37,603 nt of DNA from 2-02-FULL-43-11-A sp964477065 (GCA_964477065.1 CAYZCU010000007.1:1-37603), one strand, 5' to 3'. Counted from the stretch's first letter, positions 7,299 to 16,701 are shown. The notes: a model not told the origin generated them from the letters alone. A program made the numbers and translations.

Positions 7299-8720
7299 AT
7301 GGATACACATTTGATACCAGATCATGTTTTTCGAGGCTACGATATGCGTGGTCTTGTAGATACTGAACTGACAGAAGCAAATGTCGAGCAACTAGGAAAA
7401 GCATATGCGACATGGCTTATCCAGAGACGCATACCAGATTGTGTCGTTGGACATGATTGTCGCACCTCAGGTCCAGCGTATGCACAGGCGTTTATGAAAG
7501 GTCTCACCTCTTCAGGCATAGATGTCTACTTTCTTGGAATGACGTTAACTCAAATAGCTTATTTTGCTCAGTACTTTTTTCGCACTCGCGGGATGGTTAT
7601 GATTACTGCCTCACATAATCCCAAAGAGTACAACGGATTTAAAATGGGGACAGGCTATTCGGAAACAATGCTCACACATGATGTGATTGCGTTCAAAGAG
7701 CTCTACAAGAGTGGTCAGTATCTCACGTCTGGACATGAAGGGAAGCTTCAAGAGGTCGACATAACTGATGAGTATTTCAAGGATGTCCTCTACCACACAG
7801 GCACAATCACCCCAATGAAGGTCGTGATTGACTCATGCTCAGCAACGACTGGTATCTATCTGCCTGAGCTCATGCGTCGCGCTGGATGTGAGGTCATCGA
7901 ACAGAACACGACCCCAGATGGGACATTTCCGACAGGCACACCTGATCCAACTGAGCGCCATGTGCTGACACGCCTGGGAAAACGCGTTGTTGAAGAAGGG
8001 GCAGATATCGGATTTGCGTATGATGCAGACGGCGATCGCATGGGTGTCGTTGACAACAAAGGCAATCTGATCTGGAATGATACGCTTTGCGCGCTGTATG
8101 CGAAAGACATTTTGCATCATTTGCCTCACTCACGCATTGTCTTCAATACTCTATGCTCAAAGTCAGTTACAGAGACCATTGAAAAAGAAGGGGGGATTCC
8201 TGTCATCTGGAAAACTGGCCATTCGTATATTAAGGAAAAGGTTCGTCATGAAACTGCGCCTTTTGGCGGTGAACTCAGTGGACATTTTTATTTTCTTGAT
8301 AATTTTTATGGGCATGATGACGGAGCTATAGCATCTTTGCGACTTCTTGCCTATCTGAGTGAGACAGGAAAGAGCCTCCTTGAGGAAGTTGCAGAGCTTC
8401 CTCAGTATGTTTCAAGCCCTGAGATCAAGCTCGGCTGTCCAGATGCAGTCAAGATTGAAATTATTTCAGGTGAAGTCACTGCAAAAATCAAAGCTCTTTA
8501 CCCTGACGCGACATACGTTGAAATAGATGGTATTCGTATGGACACGGATGAGGAAATGATTATTATTCGTGCATCTCAAAATGGCCCGTATATTACGGTC
8601 AAATTTGAGGCGAAGACACAGGAAATGTATGATCGTTTGAAAGATCAAATTGCACATATTCTTCGCGAAAACCCCGATATATCCTTTGAAGAAGGCGTTA
8701 ATGTTGATTCGTTTAACTAA
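7299..8720 (+). CDS. manB: phosphomannomutase/phosphoglucomutase
   Basis: The 473-residue alpha-D-phosphohexomutase interconverts hexose 1- and 6-phosphates (mannose and/or glucose) for glycogen, cell-envelope sugar nucleotides and glycolysis. All four family signatures are visible: N-terminal FRGYDMRG, the phosphoserine loop TASHNPKEYNGFK (about residues 106-118), the Mg loop DADGDRMG (about 245), and the sugar-specificity loop GGELSGHFYF (about 324). The C-terminal phosphate-binding region IRASQNGPYITVKFEA is present. Length is normal. The next gene, a glucose/mannose-phosphate isomerase, follows four bases later, so the pair channels fructose-6-phosphate to hexose-1-phosphates. Confidence 0.9.
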   Translation: MDTHLIPDHVFRGYDMRGLVDTELTEANVEQLGKAYATWLIQRRIPDCVVGHDCRTSGPAYAQAFMKGLTSSGIDVYFLGMTLTQIAYFAQYFFRTRGMVMITASHNPKEYNGFKMGTGYSETMLTHDVIAFKELYKSGQYLTSGHEGKLQEVDITDEYFKDVLYHTGTITPMKVVIDSCSATTGIYLPELMRRAGCEVIEQNTTPDGTFPTGTPDPTERHVLTRLGKRVVEEGADIGFAYDADGDRMGVVDNKGNLIWNDTLCALYAKDILHHLPHSRIVFNTLCSKSVTETIEKEGGIPVIWKTGHSYIKEKVRHETAPFGGELSGHFYFLDNFYGHDDGAIASLRLLAYLSETGKSLLEEVAELPQYVSSPEIKLGCPDAVKIEIISGEVTAKIKALYPDATYVEIDGIRMDTDEEMIIIRASQNGPYITVKFEAKTQEMYDRLKDQIAHILRENPDISFEEGVNVDSFN

Positions 8721-8724
8721 CTAT

Positions 8725-9792
8725 ATGAATCTTGATAATCACCTTTCATTCCCAACCCTTGATACAGAGAATCAGTTGGGTTCAATTGAGCTTCTCGGGA
8801 AGCAGGCGAGACATGCCTGGGAAATCGGGGCACAGATCTCTATTCCTGCTGACTACAATACCTCTACATCCATCGTTTTTGCAGGTATGGGAGGAACATC
8901 CCTTGGAGCCTATGTGACGCGCTATGCGTATAGCCTGAAAATGCCTGTTCCGTTTGACATTATTAATGACTACCATCTTCCACGCTATGTTGGCCCATCA
9001 ACACTTGTCATCATCCAATCGTATTCAGGTGAAACAGAAGAGTCCCTTTCCTGTTTTGATGAGGCAGTTAAGGCAGGTGCACATATCTGCACGATTTCTT
9101 CGGGTGGGACACTTGAAAAGCGCGCACAGGAACAGGGTAATCCTCATTTTCATATCACGCCGACATTTAACCCCTGCAATCAGCCTCGCATGGCTATCGG
9201 TTACTCGATTGTTGGATTGCTCAGCTTTCTTCATCACACTGGTTTTATAACAATACATGACGAGGAACTCAACAATATTGAGCGAGTCGTCGAAGAAAAC
9301 AATGCATTGTATGGGCAATCTGTCCCTACCGCCCAAAATCCAGCTAAGCAATTAGCAACACAGCTCTTTGATCATTTTCCTATTTACATCGGCGCAGAGT
9401 TTCTGCAGGGGGCAATTCACGCCATGCGTAATCAACTGCACGAAAATGCAAAATCATTTGCTGTTGAACATCCTGTACCTGAAATGAATCATCATCTTTT
9501 GGAGGCACTTAGATTTCCAACGTCCACCCATGATGCAGATGTGTATATCTTTTTGAATTCATCTTTATACTCTGAGCGAATCAAGGAACGCATGCGCTAC
9601 TCAGCGCAAATCGTCAACGAGGCTGGACATACAGTCGTTGAACACACAGTTACGGGCGCACATCCGATTTCGCACGTCTTTTCAGCTATTCACTTTGGGG
9701 CGTATGTGGGGCTGTATCTTGCACTCAAAGAAGATATTGATCCATCACCCATTCCGCATGTTGAAAACCTCAAAAAGAAGCTTGCAAAGTAG
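8725..9792 (+). CDS. bifunctional phosphoglucose/phosphomannose isomerase
   Basis: The 355-residue protein has two SIS folds. FAGMGGTSLGAYVTRY and IIQSYSGETEESLSCFDEA are the sugar-phosphate sites of the first SIS domain, PEMNHHLLEALRFP holds the catalytic Glu region (canonical PEMNHN), and HFGAYVGLYLALKEDIDPSP with a final LKKKL matches the C-terminus of this family. It interconverts glucose-6-P or mannose-6-P with fructose-6-P in the cytoplasm. A longer frame starting at 8650 would overlap the mutase by 70 bases; ATG 8725 gives the family's usual N-terminus (NLDNHLSFPTL). It is probably translated from the mutase mRNA. Confidence 0.88.
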   Translation: MNLDNHLSFPTLDTENQLGSIELLGKQARHAWEIGAQISIPADYNTSTSIVFAGMGGTSLGAYVTRYAYSLKMPVPFDIINDYHLPRYVGPSTLVIIQSYSGETEESLSCFDEAVKAGAHICTISSGGTLEKRAQEQGNPHFHITPTFNPCNQPRMAIGYSIVGLLSFLHHTGFITIHDEELNNIERVVEENNALYGQSVPTAQNPAKQLATQLFDHFPIYIGAEFLQGAIHAMRNQLHENAKSFAVEHPVPEMNHHLLEALRFPTSTHDADVYIFLNSSLYSERIKERMRYSAQIVNEAGHTVVEHTVTGAHPISHVFSAIHFGAYVGLYLALKEDIDPSPIPHVENLKKKLAK

Positions 9793-9811
9793 GTCGTAAA
9801 ATCTCTATACT
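9782..9811 (+). promoter_or_regulatory. promoter for ppsA, leaderless geometry
   Basis: -35 TTGCAA at 9782-9787, 18-base spacer, -10 TATACT at 9806-9811, nine bases before ATG 9821. It overlaps the stop codon of the isomerase gene. Confidence 0.6.
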
Positions 9812-9820
9812 GAATTGTAT

Positions 9821-12157
9821 ATGAGTAAAAACAAGAGCGTCCTGTGGTTTAGTGATGTTGATAGACACGATGTTAGCATTGTTGGTGGAAAGGGCGCAAA
9901 TCTTGGTGAAATGCTTCAAGCAGGCTTTCCTGTCCCATTCGGGTTTGTGGTGACTGCCCAAGCTTATTTTTCTGTCATCAAACATAACAACCTCGCAGAA
10001 GATATTGAGCATTTTATCTCACTGATAAATTTTGAAAATCAAAACGAACTATCTGATGGAGCTTCTGCTATTCGCCGACTGATCCGCAATGCTCAGATTC
10101 CACACGATCTTCACACACAGATTCATGAGCATTATCATAATCTTGCACGCGAAGAGGCACGAGTGTACAAAAAACACGCTTCCGAACAAATATTGAAACA
10201 TCTTCAATCAACATTGACAGCCCCTGCTGTTGCAGTACGCTCGTCTGCGACAGCTGAAGATCTTCCCGATGCATCTTTTGCCGGCCAGCAAGAATCGTAC
10301 CTCAATGTCATTGGTGAAAACATGCTAATTGATAAGATCAAATCAGCGTGGGCATCCTTGTTTACTGAGCGTGCGATGTATTATCGTCAACAGAAGCACT
10401 ATGATCACATGAAGGTTGGACTCGCAGCGGTTGTCCAACGCATGGTCAAATCAGACACATCTGGTATCGCTTTTTCAATTGATCCTATTACAAACGATCC
10501 TTCAACTATTACCATCGAGGCTATTCATGGGCTAGGTGACTATATTGTTCAAGGTAATGTAACCCCCGATCATTATGAGGTTTCCAAGAAAACGATGACC
10601 ATCATCAAGAAGGAAATTAAGATTCAAAAAATCAAAGAAATCCGAACTACTGATGGCGTTGGAGAAAAGAAGCTTCCCGAAAGCATTGGCAAGAAGCAGA
10701 AATTATCCGATACACATATCCTTGCACTTGCACATATTGTCAAATCTATTGAAGATCACTATTTTTTCCCACAAGATATCGAATGGGCGCTCGAAGGAAG
10801 TAATCTCTTTATTACCCAAGCTCGTCCGATCACAACCACGAAGGAAAAAGAAGGTTCACATACAACTGAATTTGAAGTCGGAAAGCATACGATTCTTGCT
10901 ACAGGTTCACCAGCCTCACCGGGTATTGGCTCAGGGAAGCCAGTCGTCATTATGTCCCCGAAGGACATTGATAAGATCCATGAAGGGGATGTCCTCATCG
11001 CTCCTATGACAGATCCTGACTATGTCCCAGCTATGAAGCGAGCATCTGCGATTGTGACTGAAATGGGCGGACGCACATCTCATGCGGCTATTGTTTCACG
11101 TGAATTGCGTATTCCGGCTGTGGTCGGCGCTGAAGGAGCAATCAAGAAACTTGAAAATGAGAAGCTTGTCACGGTCAATGGGACAACAGGTGAGATTTTT
11201 GCTGGGAAGCTGACGATCAAACTTGATCCAGATGCTGATAAACCCAAACCGAAGACGCATCTGAAGACAATCACGAAGATTTATATGAACCTTGCGCAGG
11301 TCGACCAAGCTGAGGAGGCCTCAATGCTCAATGTCGATGGTGTCGGACTCATGCGAGCTGAGTTTATGATGGCAGCAATTGGGACACATCCGAAGCTCAT
11401 CATTGAGCAGGGGAGACAAAAGGAATTTATTGATCGTATAGCAAAGGATATGATCAAGGTTCTCAAGCCATTTGCCCCCCGACCTGTCGTCTATCGTGCA
11501 ACAGACTTCAAATCAAATGAATATCGTCACCTCAAGGGTGGTGAAAAATATGAGCCTCAAGAAGAGAACCCGATGATTGGCTTTCGAGGCGCGTCACGCT
11601 ACATCCAGTGGAAGGAAGTGTTTGATATGGAGCTTGAAGCCATTAAAAAAGTCCGAGAGGCAGGCTATAAAAACATCTATCTGATGATCCCGTTTGTCCG
11701 TACGCCCATTGAGCTCATGCAAATCAAGAGTATTTTACGCGAGCACGGGCTAGACCAATCACCGACATTTAAGCTTTGGATTATGGTAGAAGTCCCTTCT
11801 GCAGTGATCCTTTTGGAGGATATGATCAAGCTAGGCATAGATGGTGTGTCAATTGGCACTAACGACCTGACTATGCTACTTTTGGGCGTTGATCGTGATA
11901 GTCAGCAAGTTGCACATATTTACTCTGAGCAAAACGAAGCAGTTCTGTGGGCGCTGAAGAAGGTAGTCCAGACAGCACGCAAGCATAATATCACGGTATC
12001 AGTGTGTGGCCAAGCGCCATCTGATTATCCAGATATTGCTGAGGCTCTTGTTCGATGGGGGGCAACAAGTCTTTCATTGAATGCTGATGCCATCGATCGC
12101 ACACGCGAAATGATAGCTGAGCTGGAAGCAAAATTATGGCACTCATTAAAAAAATAA
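9821..12157 (+). CDS. ppsA: phosphoenolpyruvate synthase
   Basis: The 778-residue enzyme converts ATP, pyruvate and water to PEP, AMP and phosphate. The N-terminal ATP-grasp part has KGANLGEMLQAGFPVPFGFV and VRSSATAEDLPDASFAGQQE. The mobile domain carries the phosphohistidine in GGRTSHAAIVSRELRIPAVV (His421, the same number as in E. coli PpsA). The C-terminal barrel has VEVPSAVILLEDM, SIGTNDLTML and the catalytic Cys in VCGQAPSDYPD (Cys729). ATG 9821 is chosen over a TTG at 9815 because the promoter geometry and the family N-terminus fit. Enolase overlaps its last 22 bases, so PEP formation and use are genetically linked. It could run gluconeogenically or in the ATP-forming direction. Confidence 0.93.
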   Translation: MSKNKSVLWFSDVDRHDVSIVGGKGANLGEMLQAGFPVPFGFVVTAQAYFSVIKHNNLAEDIEHFISLINFENQNELSDGASAIRRLIRNAQIPHDLHTQIHEHYHNLAREEARVYKKHASEQILKHLQSTLTAPAVAVRSSATAEDLPDASFAGQQESYLNVIGENMLIDKIKSAWASLFTERAMYYRQQKHYDHMKVGLAAVVQRMVKSDTSGIAFSIDPITNDPSTITIEAIHGLGDYIVQGNVTPDHYEVSKKTMTIIKKEIKIQKIKEIRTTDGVGEKKLPESIGKKQKLSDTHILALAHIVKSIEDHYFFPQDIEWALEGSNLFITQARPITTTKEKEGSHTTEFEVGKHTILATGSPASPGIGSGKPVVIMSPKDIDKIHEGDVLIAPMTDPDYVPAMKRASAIVTEMGGRTSHAAIVSRELRIPAVVGAEGAIKKLENEKLVTVNGTTGEIFAGKLTIKLDPDADKPKPKTHLKTITKIYMNLAQVDQAEEASMLNVDGVGLMRAEFMMAAIGTHPKLIIEQGRQKEFIDRIAKDMIKVLKPFAPRPVVYRATDFKSNEYRHLKGGEKYEPQEENPMIGFRGASRYIQWKEVFDMELEAIKKVREAGYKNIYLMIPFVRTPIELMQIKSILREHGLDQSPTFKLWIMVEVPSAVILLEDMIKLGIDGVSIGTNDLTMLLLGVDRDSQQVAHIYSEQNEAVLWALKKVVQTARKHNITVSVCGQAPSDYPDIAEALVRWGATSLSLNADAIDRTREMIAELEAKLWHSLKK

Positions 12158-13455
12158 CCGCGCGAGAAATTCTTGACTCACGGGGTGTCCCAACCATCGA
12201 AGGCCGTCTCGAAACACAGGACGGTATTGTCGTGACTGCCCAAGTACCATCAGGAGAATCTCTGGGGGCACACGAAGGGATCGAACTTCGTGATGGAGAC
12301 AATGATCGTTATGCTGGTCAGGGGGTTTTGACGGCAGTCTCGTATATCCAGAATGCACTTGGCCCGAAACTTGTTGGTGTCAACACCCAGCTTCAAAGTG
12401 AAATAGACGCGTGGCTTCTGAAAGCTGATGGTACACCGCAATACAAAAAGCTTGGCGTCAATACGCTCATGGTGATATCGCAACTTGTCCTGAAAGCGTC
12501 TGCTGTCGAAGCAAAGATGGAGCTCTACGAGTATGTCAATAAAATGTACAACGCAACATACAAGACGTCACTAGCACTCACCACCATCCCTTCCCCTATC
12601 TACAATATGATAAATGGCGGTAAACATGGGACAAAAAATCTTGATTTTCAGGAGTTTCAGCTTGTCCCTTCAACGTCTATGGAATTTTCCAAAACATTAC
12701 ACATCGCTGTCTCTATCTATGATGGCTTGAAGGATCTTTTTGAACAGCGCAATGCAAATGTCTCTGTCTCTGATGAAGGGGGATTTACGCCGAATTTGTT
12801 TACGAACATGGAAGCCTTCGACATTATCAAAGAGGTTCTTATGGTCAAAAAGCTCAAACTTGGTGTGGATATGTATCTCGGGGCAGATTGTGTCGCTGAG
12901 CATTATTATAAAGATGGTCGCTACGCTGTCAAAGATCAAGCGGCTGCATTAACAATAGAGGAGTACATGGCATTTTTGATCGATACGGTAGGCACGTACA
13001 ATATGCTTATTCTTGAAGATCCTCTCAGTGAGGAAGACTTTACGTCATGGCAAAAGCTCACCCTTGAATTGGGGAAACAGACATTTATCGTCGGTGATGA
13101 TTTCATAGCCGGCAATACGGAGCGCCTCAAACGTGCAGCAGAGAAACATGCATGTAATGCAGTGCTCGTCAAATTTAATCAGGTCGCCACTATTTCAGAA
13201 ATGCTCCGCTTCGTTGCCTCAGTCCATGATGCAGATATGAAGATCGTCATGTCACATCGCATGGGCGAAACCACAGATGCGACCATTGCAGATATTGGTG
13301 TGGGTATTCAGGCTGATTTCGTGAAGTTTGGCTCTCCAGCTCGAGGTGAGCGTATTGCCAAGTACAATAGACTGCTTGAAATTGAGGGTGATATGAAAAG
13401 TAAGAATCCGACGAAACCAAGTGACCAACCTGCTGGAGATTCAGCTATACTGTAA
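12136..13455 (+). CDS. eno: enolase, divergent
   Basis: The 439-residue enolase interconverts 2-phosphoglycerate and PEP. The N-terminus IKKITAREILDSRGVPTIEG is typical. Metal and catalytic residues are retained: the Glu of SDEGGFTPNL, Asp of LGVDMYLG, Glu of LILEDPLSEED, Asp of IVGDDF, Lys346 in VLVKFNQ and Lys397 in FVKFGSPARGERIAKYN. The active-site loop normally written PSGASTG reads PSGESLG; the Mg-binding Ser and the following His-Glu are kept, but Ala and Thr are changed to Glu and Leu. NMINGGKHGTKNLDFQEF also departs from the usual NGGxHA-N-x-D. The start overlaps the end of ppsA by 22 bases, and the phosphoglycerate mutase follows two bases after the stop. Confidence 0.92.
   Translation: MALIKKITAREILDSRGVPTIEGRLETQDGIVVTAQVPSGESLGAHEGIELRDGDNDRYAGQGVLTAVSYIQNALGPKLVGVNTQLQSEIDAWLLKADGTPQYKKLGVNTLMVISQLVLKASAVEAKMELYEYVNKMYNATYKTSLALTTIPSPIYNMINGGKHGTKNLDFQEFQLVPSTSMEFSKTLHIAVSIYDGLKDLFEQRNANVSVSDEGGFTPNLFTNMEAFDIIKEVLMVKKLKLGVDMYLGADCVAEHYYKDGRYAVKDQAAALTIEEYMAFLIDTVGTYNMLILEDPLSEEDFTSWQKLTLELGKQTFIVGDDFIAGNTERLKRAAEKHACNAVLVKFNQVATISEMLRFVASVHDADMKIVMSHRMGETTDATIADIGVGIQADFVKFGSPARGERIAKYNRLLEIEGDMKSKNPTKPSDQPAGDSAIL
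13446..13451 (+). promoter_or_regulatory. -10 element for gpmI inside the end of eno
   Basis: TATACT lies across the last codons of enolase and ends six bases before the gpmI ATG, so gpmI can be transcribed separately as a leaderless mRNA. No good -35 is visible. Confidence 0.5.
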
Positions 13456-13457
13456 GC

Positions 13458-15092
13458 ATGAAAGGTGTTATCTTACTTGTATTTGATGGATTGGGAATAG
13501 CACTTCCTGGCCCAGGCAATGCGTATACGCTTGCTCAGCCAGAACACTTTGAGCAGGCACTCCATATGTTCCCCCACACACAACTGCGTGCATCAGGTGA
13601 GTCTGTTGGCCTTCCCGCACATGAGGTCGGGAGTACTGAGGTCGGCCATATCAATATCGGAGCTGGGAACATCGTCTATCAAAGCCTCCCACGTATCAAT
13701 TTATCCATTGCTGATGGAACATTTTTTACGAATCCTGCATTTATGCATGCGATTGAACATGTTCAACGAAACAATAGCACGTTGCACCTGATGGGATTGC
13801 TTGGGAATGGGACCGTCCATGCGAGCTCATCTCACTTATATGCGCTTCTTTTTATGTGTAAGGAGAAGGGTATCAAAAATGTTGTTCTGCATCTTATTAC
13901 TGATGGGCGTGATTCTCCCCCCAAGGCGGCACATACATATGTTGATGATGTTGAGGCTCGCCTAAAGCAACTTCAGATAGGTTCAGTTGGATCAATTATG
14001 GGACGCTACTATGCCATGGATCGTGACAGGCGGTGGGAGCGTATCCAAAAGGCCTACATCGCACTCACACAAGGAGTCGGAAATCGAGCCCATTCAGCCA
14101 AGGAGGCAATTGATGCAACGTATGCGCAGGATAAAACTGATGAATTTATCGAGCCAACATTAATCGTCCAGGATGGGGAAGAGCCGAAATTTGTCCATCC
14201 ACACGATGCCCTGATCTTTTACAATTTTCGCATCGATCGCCCTCGAGAACTGACGAAGGCATTTGTTCTGGATAACTTTGAGGCTGACGCGAACAAGGTG
14301 TCATTTGACCCGTATGCTGTTAAATACAATAAAAAGCATATAGTTGAAGATGATCCAAATGTTGCTCCGCCCTTTGCTCGTGGCCCCAAGATTGAAGATC
14401 TGTATTTTGTCACCATGACAGAATATGAAAAGGACCTACCTGTCGATATCGCGTTTCCGCCAAATGTTGTCAAGATGCCACTTGGACGAATCCTTTCTGA
14501 AAATGGCATTACCCAACTGCGCATGGCAGAAAGTGAAAAGGAACGCTTTGTCACCAATTACTTTAATGGACTGCGCTCTGAAGCATTTCCTCTTGAAGAC
14601 CGTATCATTATTCCATCACCCAAAGTTCCTACCTATGATCTCAAGCCCGAAATGTCAGCCGTCGAGCTAACTGATACACTCATTACAAAGATTCAAGAAG
14701 GTTCGTATCGATTTATTTTGGTGAATTATGCAAATGCAGATATGGTTGGACACACGGGCAATCTCAATGCAGCAATCCAAGCCGTCAAAGCTATAGATGT
14801 ATGTCTGGGCAGAATTATGGAAGCCTCACTTGCATCTGACTACATGGTCATTGTGACAGCAGATCACGGCAATGTGGAGGAGATGATCAACCTCAAAACG
14901 GGGGGGATCTCAACTGAACATACCGAAAACCCAGTTCCGTGCATATTTATTTCACCTGAGTTGAAAAATAACAACCGGACACTCCAGTCAGGAATACTTG
15001 CAGATATAGGACCTACCATTCTTAAACTTCTTGGAATTGCACAACCGCAAGATATGACAGGGAGAGATCTTTTGCAAGAATTGGCGAGTTAG
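13458..15092 (+). CDS. gpmI: 2,3-bisphosphoglycerate-independent phosphoglycerate mutase
   Basis: The 544-residue enzyme of the alkaline-phosphatase superfamily interconverts 3- and 2-phosphoglycerate. Visible are the first metal site LLVFDGLGI (Asp10), ASGESVGLP, the nucleophile loop VGSTEVGHINIGAG, TDGRDSPP, MGRYYAMDRDRRWERIQKAY, ANADMVGHTG, VTADHGNVEEM and TEHTENPVP. The catalytic serine of the usual GNSEVGH loop is replaced by threonine (Thr60, codon 13635-13637). Thr nucleophiles are known elsewhere in the superfamily, so activity is plausible. Length is near the normal 510-550. The gene completes a ppsA-eno-gpmI lower-glycolysis unit, and its stop codon overlaps that of the convergent kinase. 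Confidence 0.92.
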   Translation: MKGVILLVFDGLGIALPGPGNAYTLAQPEHFEQALHMFPHTQLRASGESVGLPAHEVGSTEVGHINIGAGNIVYQSLPRINLSIADGTFFTNPAFMHAIEHVQRNNSTLHLMGLLGNGTVHASSSHLYALLFMCKEKGIKNVVLHLITDGRDSPPKAAHTYVDDVEARLKQLQIGSVGSIMGRYYAMDRDRRWERIQKAYIALTQGVGNRAHSAKEAIDATYAQDKTDEFIEPTLIVQDGEEPKFVHPHDALIFYNFRIDRPRELTKAFVLDNFEADANKVSFDPYAVKYNKKHIVEDDPNVAPPFARGPKIEDLYFVTMTEYEKDLPVDIAFPPNVVKMPLGRILSENGITQLRMAESEKERFVTNYFNGLRSEAFPLEDRIIIPSPKVPTYDLKPEMSAVELTDTLITKIQEGSYRFILVNYANADMVGHTGNLNAAIQAVKAIDVCLGRIMEASLASDYMVIVTADHGNVEEMINLKTGGISTEHTENPVPCIFISPELKNNNRTLQSGILADIGPTILKLLGIAQPQDMTGRDLLQELAS

Positions 15093-15991
15093 TTTGCTCC
15101 GATTTTACTGACCACTTTGCCAGCATAGCTTGATGCATCAGCAAGGGCTTGTTGGATATTTTGCGAGCTCGTATACGTAACAAGAAATGAAGCTGTGAAA
15201 GCATCTCCTGCTCCCGTCGCATCCACAACAGTCACTTTGGCAGCTGATTGAGTGTACACAGCATCTGCTGTATAGGCATAACTTCCTTGTGCTCCGTCAG
15301 TCACCACGATCACTTTTGCCTCACAGCCAAAATCTTTATAGATATTTTTGGAGAGATCCAACTTATCAGCTGATTTTTTAAGCAATGTTGCGCATTCATA
15401 TCGATTCACAAAAAGAATATCTATACCTGCAAGCAGAGGTGCAAGCTTTGTCACACCAAGCTCACAATCAACAGCACCCAGATTCAAAGCAAGAAGATTT
15501 GTCTCAGAGCGAACATTTTTCATAAACTGCACACGCTCAGTGAGGGGGACATCATGCAGATTGCCCATGAAAATAATACCCGACCGCTTGATTCGCTCAA
15601 GTGCGTGATCGACAAGGTGAATATGTTGCTTGGGATCACTATATTTGATAATTGTCCGCTCACCAGATGGGGCAAGCAGAATTGTGGATATGCTTAAATG
15701 TTCACGCTCAAAATGAAGAAACTCTGTGGAAACAGTTTTTCGAGCCAATGTCTGCACAATCAGATTTTTAAATGCATTTTCACCAACGGGGGCAACAAGT
15801 GCACAATCGAGCCCTAGCTGAGCGCTGTGAATACTCACATTCGCACCACTTCCCCCAAGTCCATGATGAAACGCATCAACGTAATACTTTCCTCCAATAG
15901 CAAGATTGAATCGTTCCTTATCCTGTGTCAGACCCTTCCCCTGGAAGAACATGTCCACAGTAACATCGCCGATTGCTACGAGTTGATACAT
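15089..15991 (-). CDS. PfkB-family carbohydrate/nucleoside kinase
   Basis: The 300-residue ribokinase-like protein starts with MYQLVAIGDVTVDMFF. PfkB signature 1 is GLGGSGANVSIHSAQLG (substrate site) and signature 2 is DATGAGDAFTASFLVTY (anion hole and catalytic Asp). VVVTDGAQGSY is the ATP-binding strand. The family phosphorylates sugars or nucleosides; the substrate is not clear from the motifs. It acts in the cytoplasm. It lies 18 bases downstream of rsmI on the same strand but has its own promoter, located in the end of rsmI, six bases before the ATG. Convergent with gpmI, sharing stop-codon bases. Confidence 0.85.
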   Translation of the reverse strand: MYQLVAIGDVTVDMFFQGKGLTQDKERFNLAIGGKYYVDAFHHGLGGSGANVSIHSAQLGLDCALVAPVGENAFKNLIVQTLARKTVSTEFLHFEREHLSISTILLAPSGERTIIKYSDPKQHIHLVDHALERIKRSGIIFMGNLHDVPLTERVQFMKNVRSETNLLALNLGAVDCELGVTKLAPLLAGIDILFVNRYECATLLKKSADKLDLSKNIYKDFGCEAKVIVVTDGAQGSYAYTADAVYTQSAAKVTVVDATGAGDAFTASFLVTYTSSQNIQQALADASSYAGKVVSKIGAN

Positions 15992-15997
15992 ACAAAT

Positions 15998-16026
15998 ATA
16001 GTACCGAATTTACGAAAGTTGTACAA
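15998..16026 (-). promoter_or_regulatory. promoter for the PfkB kinase, leaderless geometry
   Basis: On the minus strand: -35 TTGTAC (16026-16021), 17-base spacer, -10 TACTAT (16003-15998), six bases to the ATG at 15991. The -35 lies in the last codons of rsmI. Confidence 0.65.
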
Positions 16027-16690
16027 CTAGTGTTATTTCTCCCTTGAAGGTGTGGGTCATGAGTTCTGCTGGTGTCCCTCGAATAATTTCCTCAAATTTC
16101 TTTGTCAGCTCACGACAAATGGTTACTTGAGCATCAGGTTGGATCTCATTAAGAATCGAGAGAGTTGCTGGCAGACGATGTGGTGATTCATACATAACGA
16201 GATTAAGTGGGCGAACAATACATGACGTGCAGTCACGTAGGGTTTTACGAATCTGAGAATCCTTTTTTGGCAAAAATCCTATAAAAAATGTATTTCCCGA
16301 TATCCCTGCATAGGTCATCGCAGTCGTCAGTGCAGTCGGGCCAGGAATCACTGTATACGCATAGCCTTTCTTGATAAGCAGGTGCACTAATTGACCTCCT
16401 GGATCAGATACAACGGGCATACCTGCTTCAGAGACAAGTGCGACATTCAAATTTTTATCAAGATATGCCATGACCTCAGGAAGACGTTCAAATTCATTAT
16501 GGTCATGAAAACTAACAAATTTTTGAGATACTTTTGGCGAAAGTCCATACGCCTGTTGCAAAGCAGGATAGTACGGTGCAAATGTTCGTGTATCCTCACA
16601 TAAAATCACATCACATGAGCACAGTGTTTCAACTGCATGAAGCGACGTATCTGCAACTGTTCCCAGTGATGTCCCCACAAGATAAAGCAT
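16010..16690 (-). CDS. rsmI: 16S rRNA (cytidine1402-2'-O)-methyltransferase
   Basis: The 226-residue SAM-dependent methyltransferase of the tetrapyrrole-methylase fold modifies C1402 in the ribosomal P site. Motifs: MLYLVGTSLGTVADTSLHAV (usual LYLVATPIGNLxDISLRA), CEDTRTF, LVSEAGMPVVSDPGGQLVH, VIPGPTALTTAMTYAGI, FIGFLPKK, MYESPHRLPATL and the final GEITLVV. It is slightly shorter than the common 270-290 because the small C-terminal domain is missing. Start set by ATG 16690, five bases after a TATACT. Divergent from uvrB. Confidence 0.9.
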   Translation of the reverse strand: MLYLVGTSLGTVADTSLHAVETLCSCDVILCEDTRTFAPYYPALQQAYGLSPKVSQKFVSFHDHNEFERLPEVMAYLDKNLNVALVSEAGMPVVSDPGGQLVHLLIKKGYAYTVIPGPTALTTAMTYAGISGNTFFIGFLPKKDSQIRKTLRDCTSCIVRPLNLVMYESPHRLPATLSILNEIQPDAQVTICRELTKKFEEIIRGTPAELMTHTFKGEITLVVQLS

Positions 16691-16695
16691 AGCCT

Positions 16696-16701
16696 AGTAT
16701 A
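16696..16701 (-). promoter_or_regulatory. -10 element for rsmI
   Basis: TATACT on the minus strand ends five bases before the rsmI ATG; no clear -35. Leaderless geometry. Confidence 0.5.
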
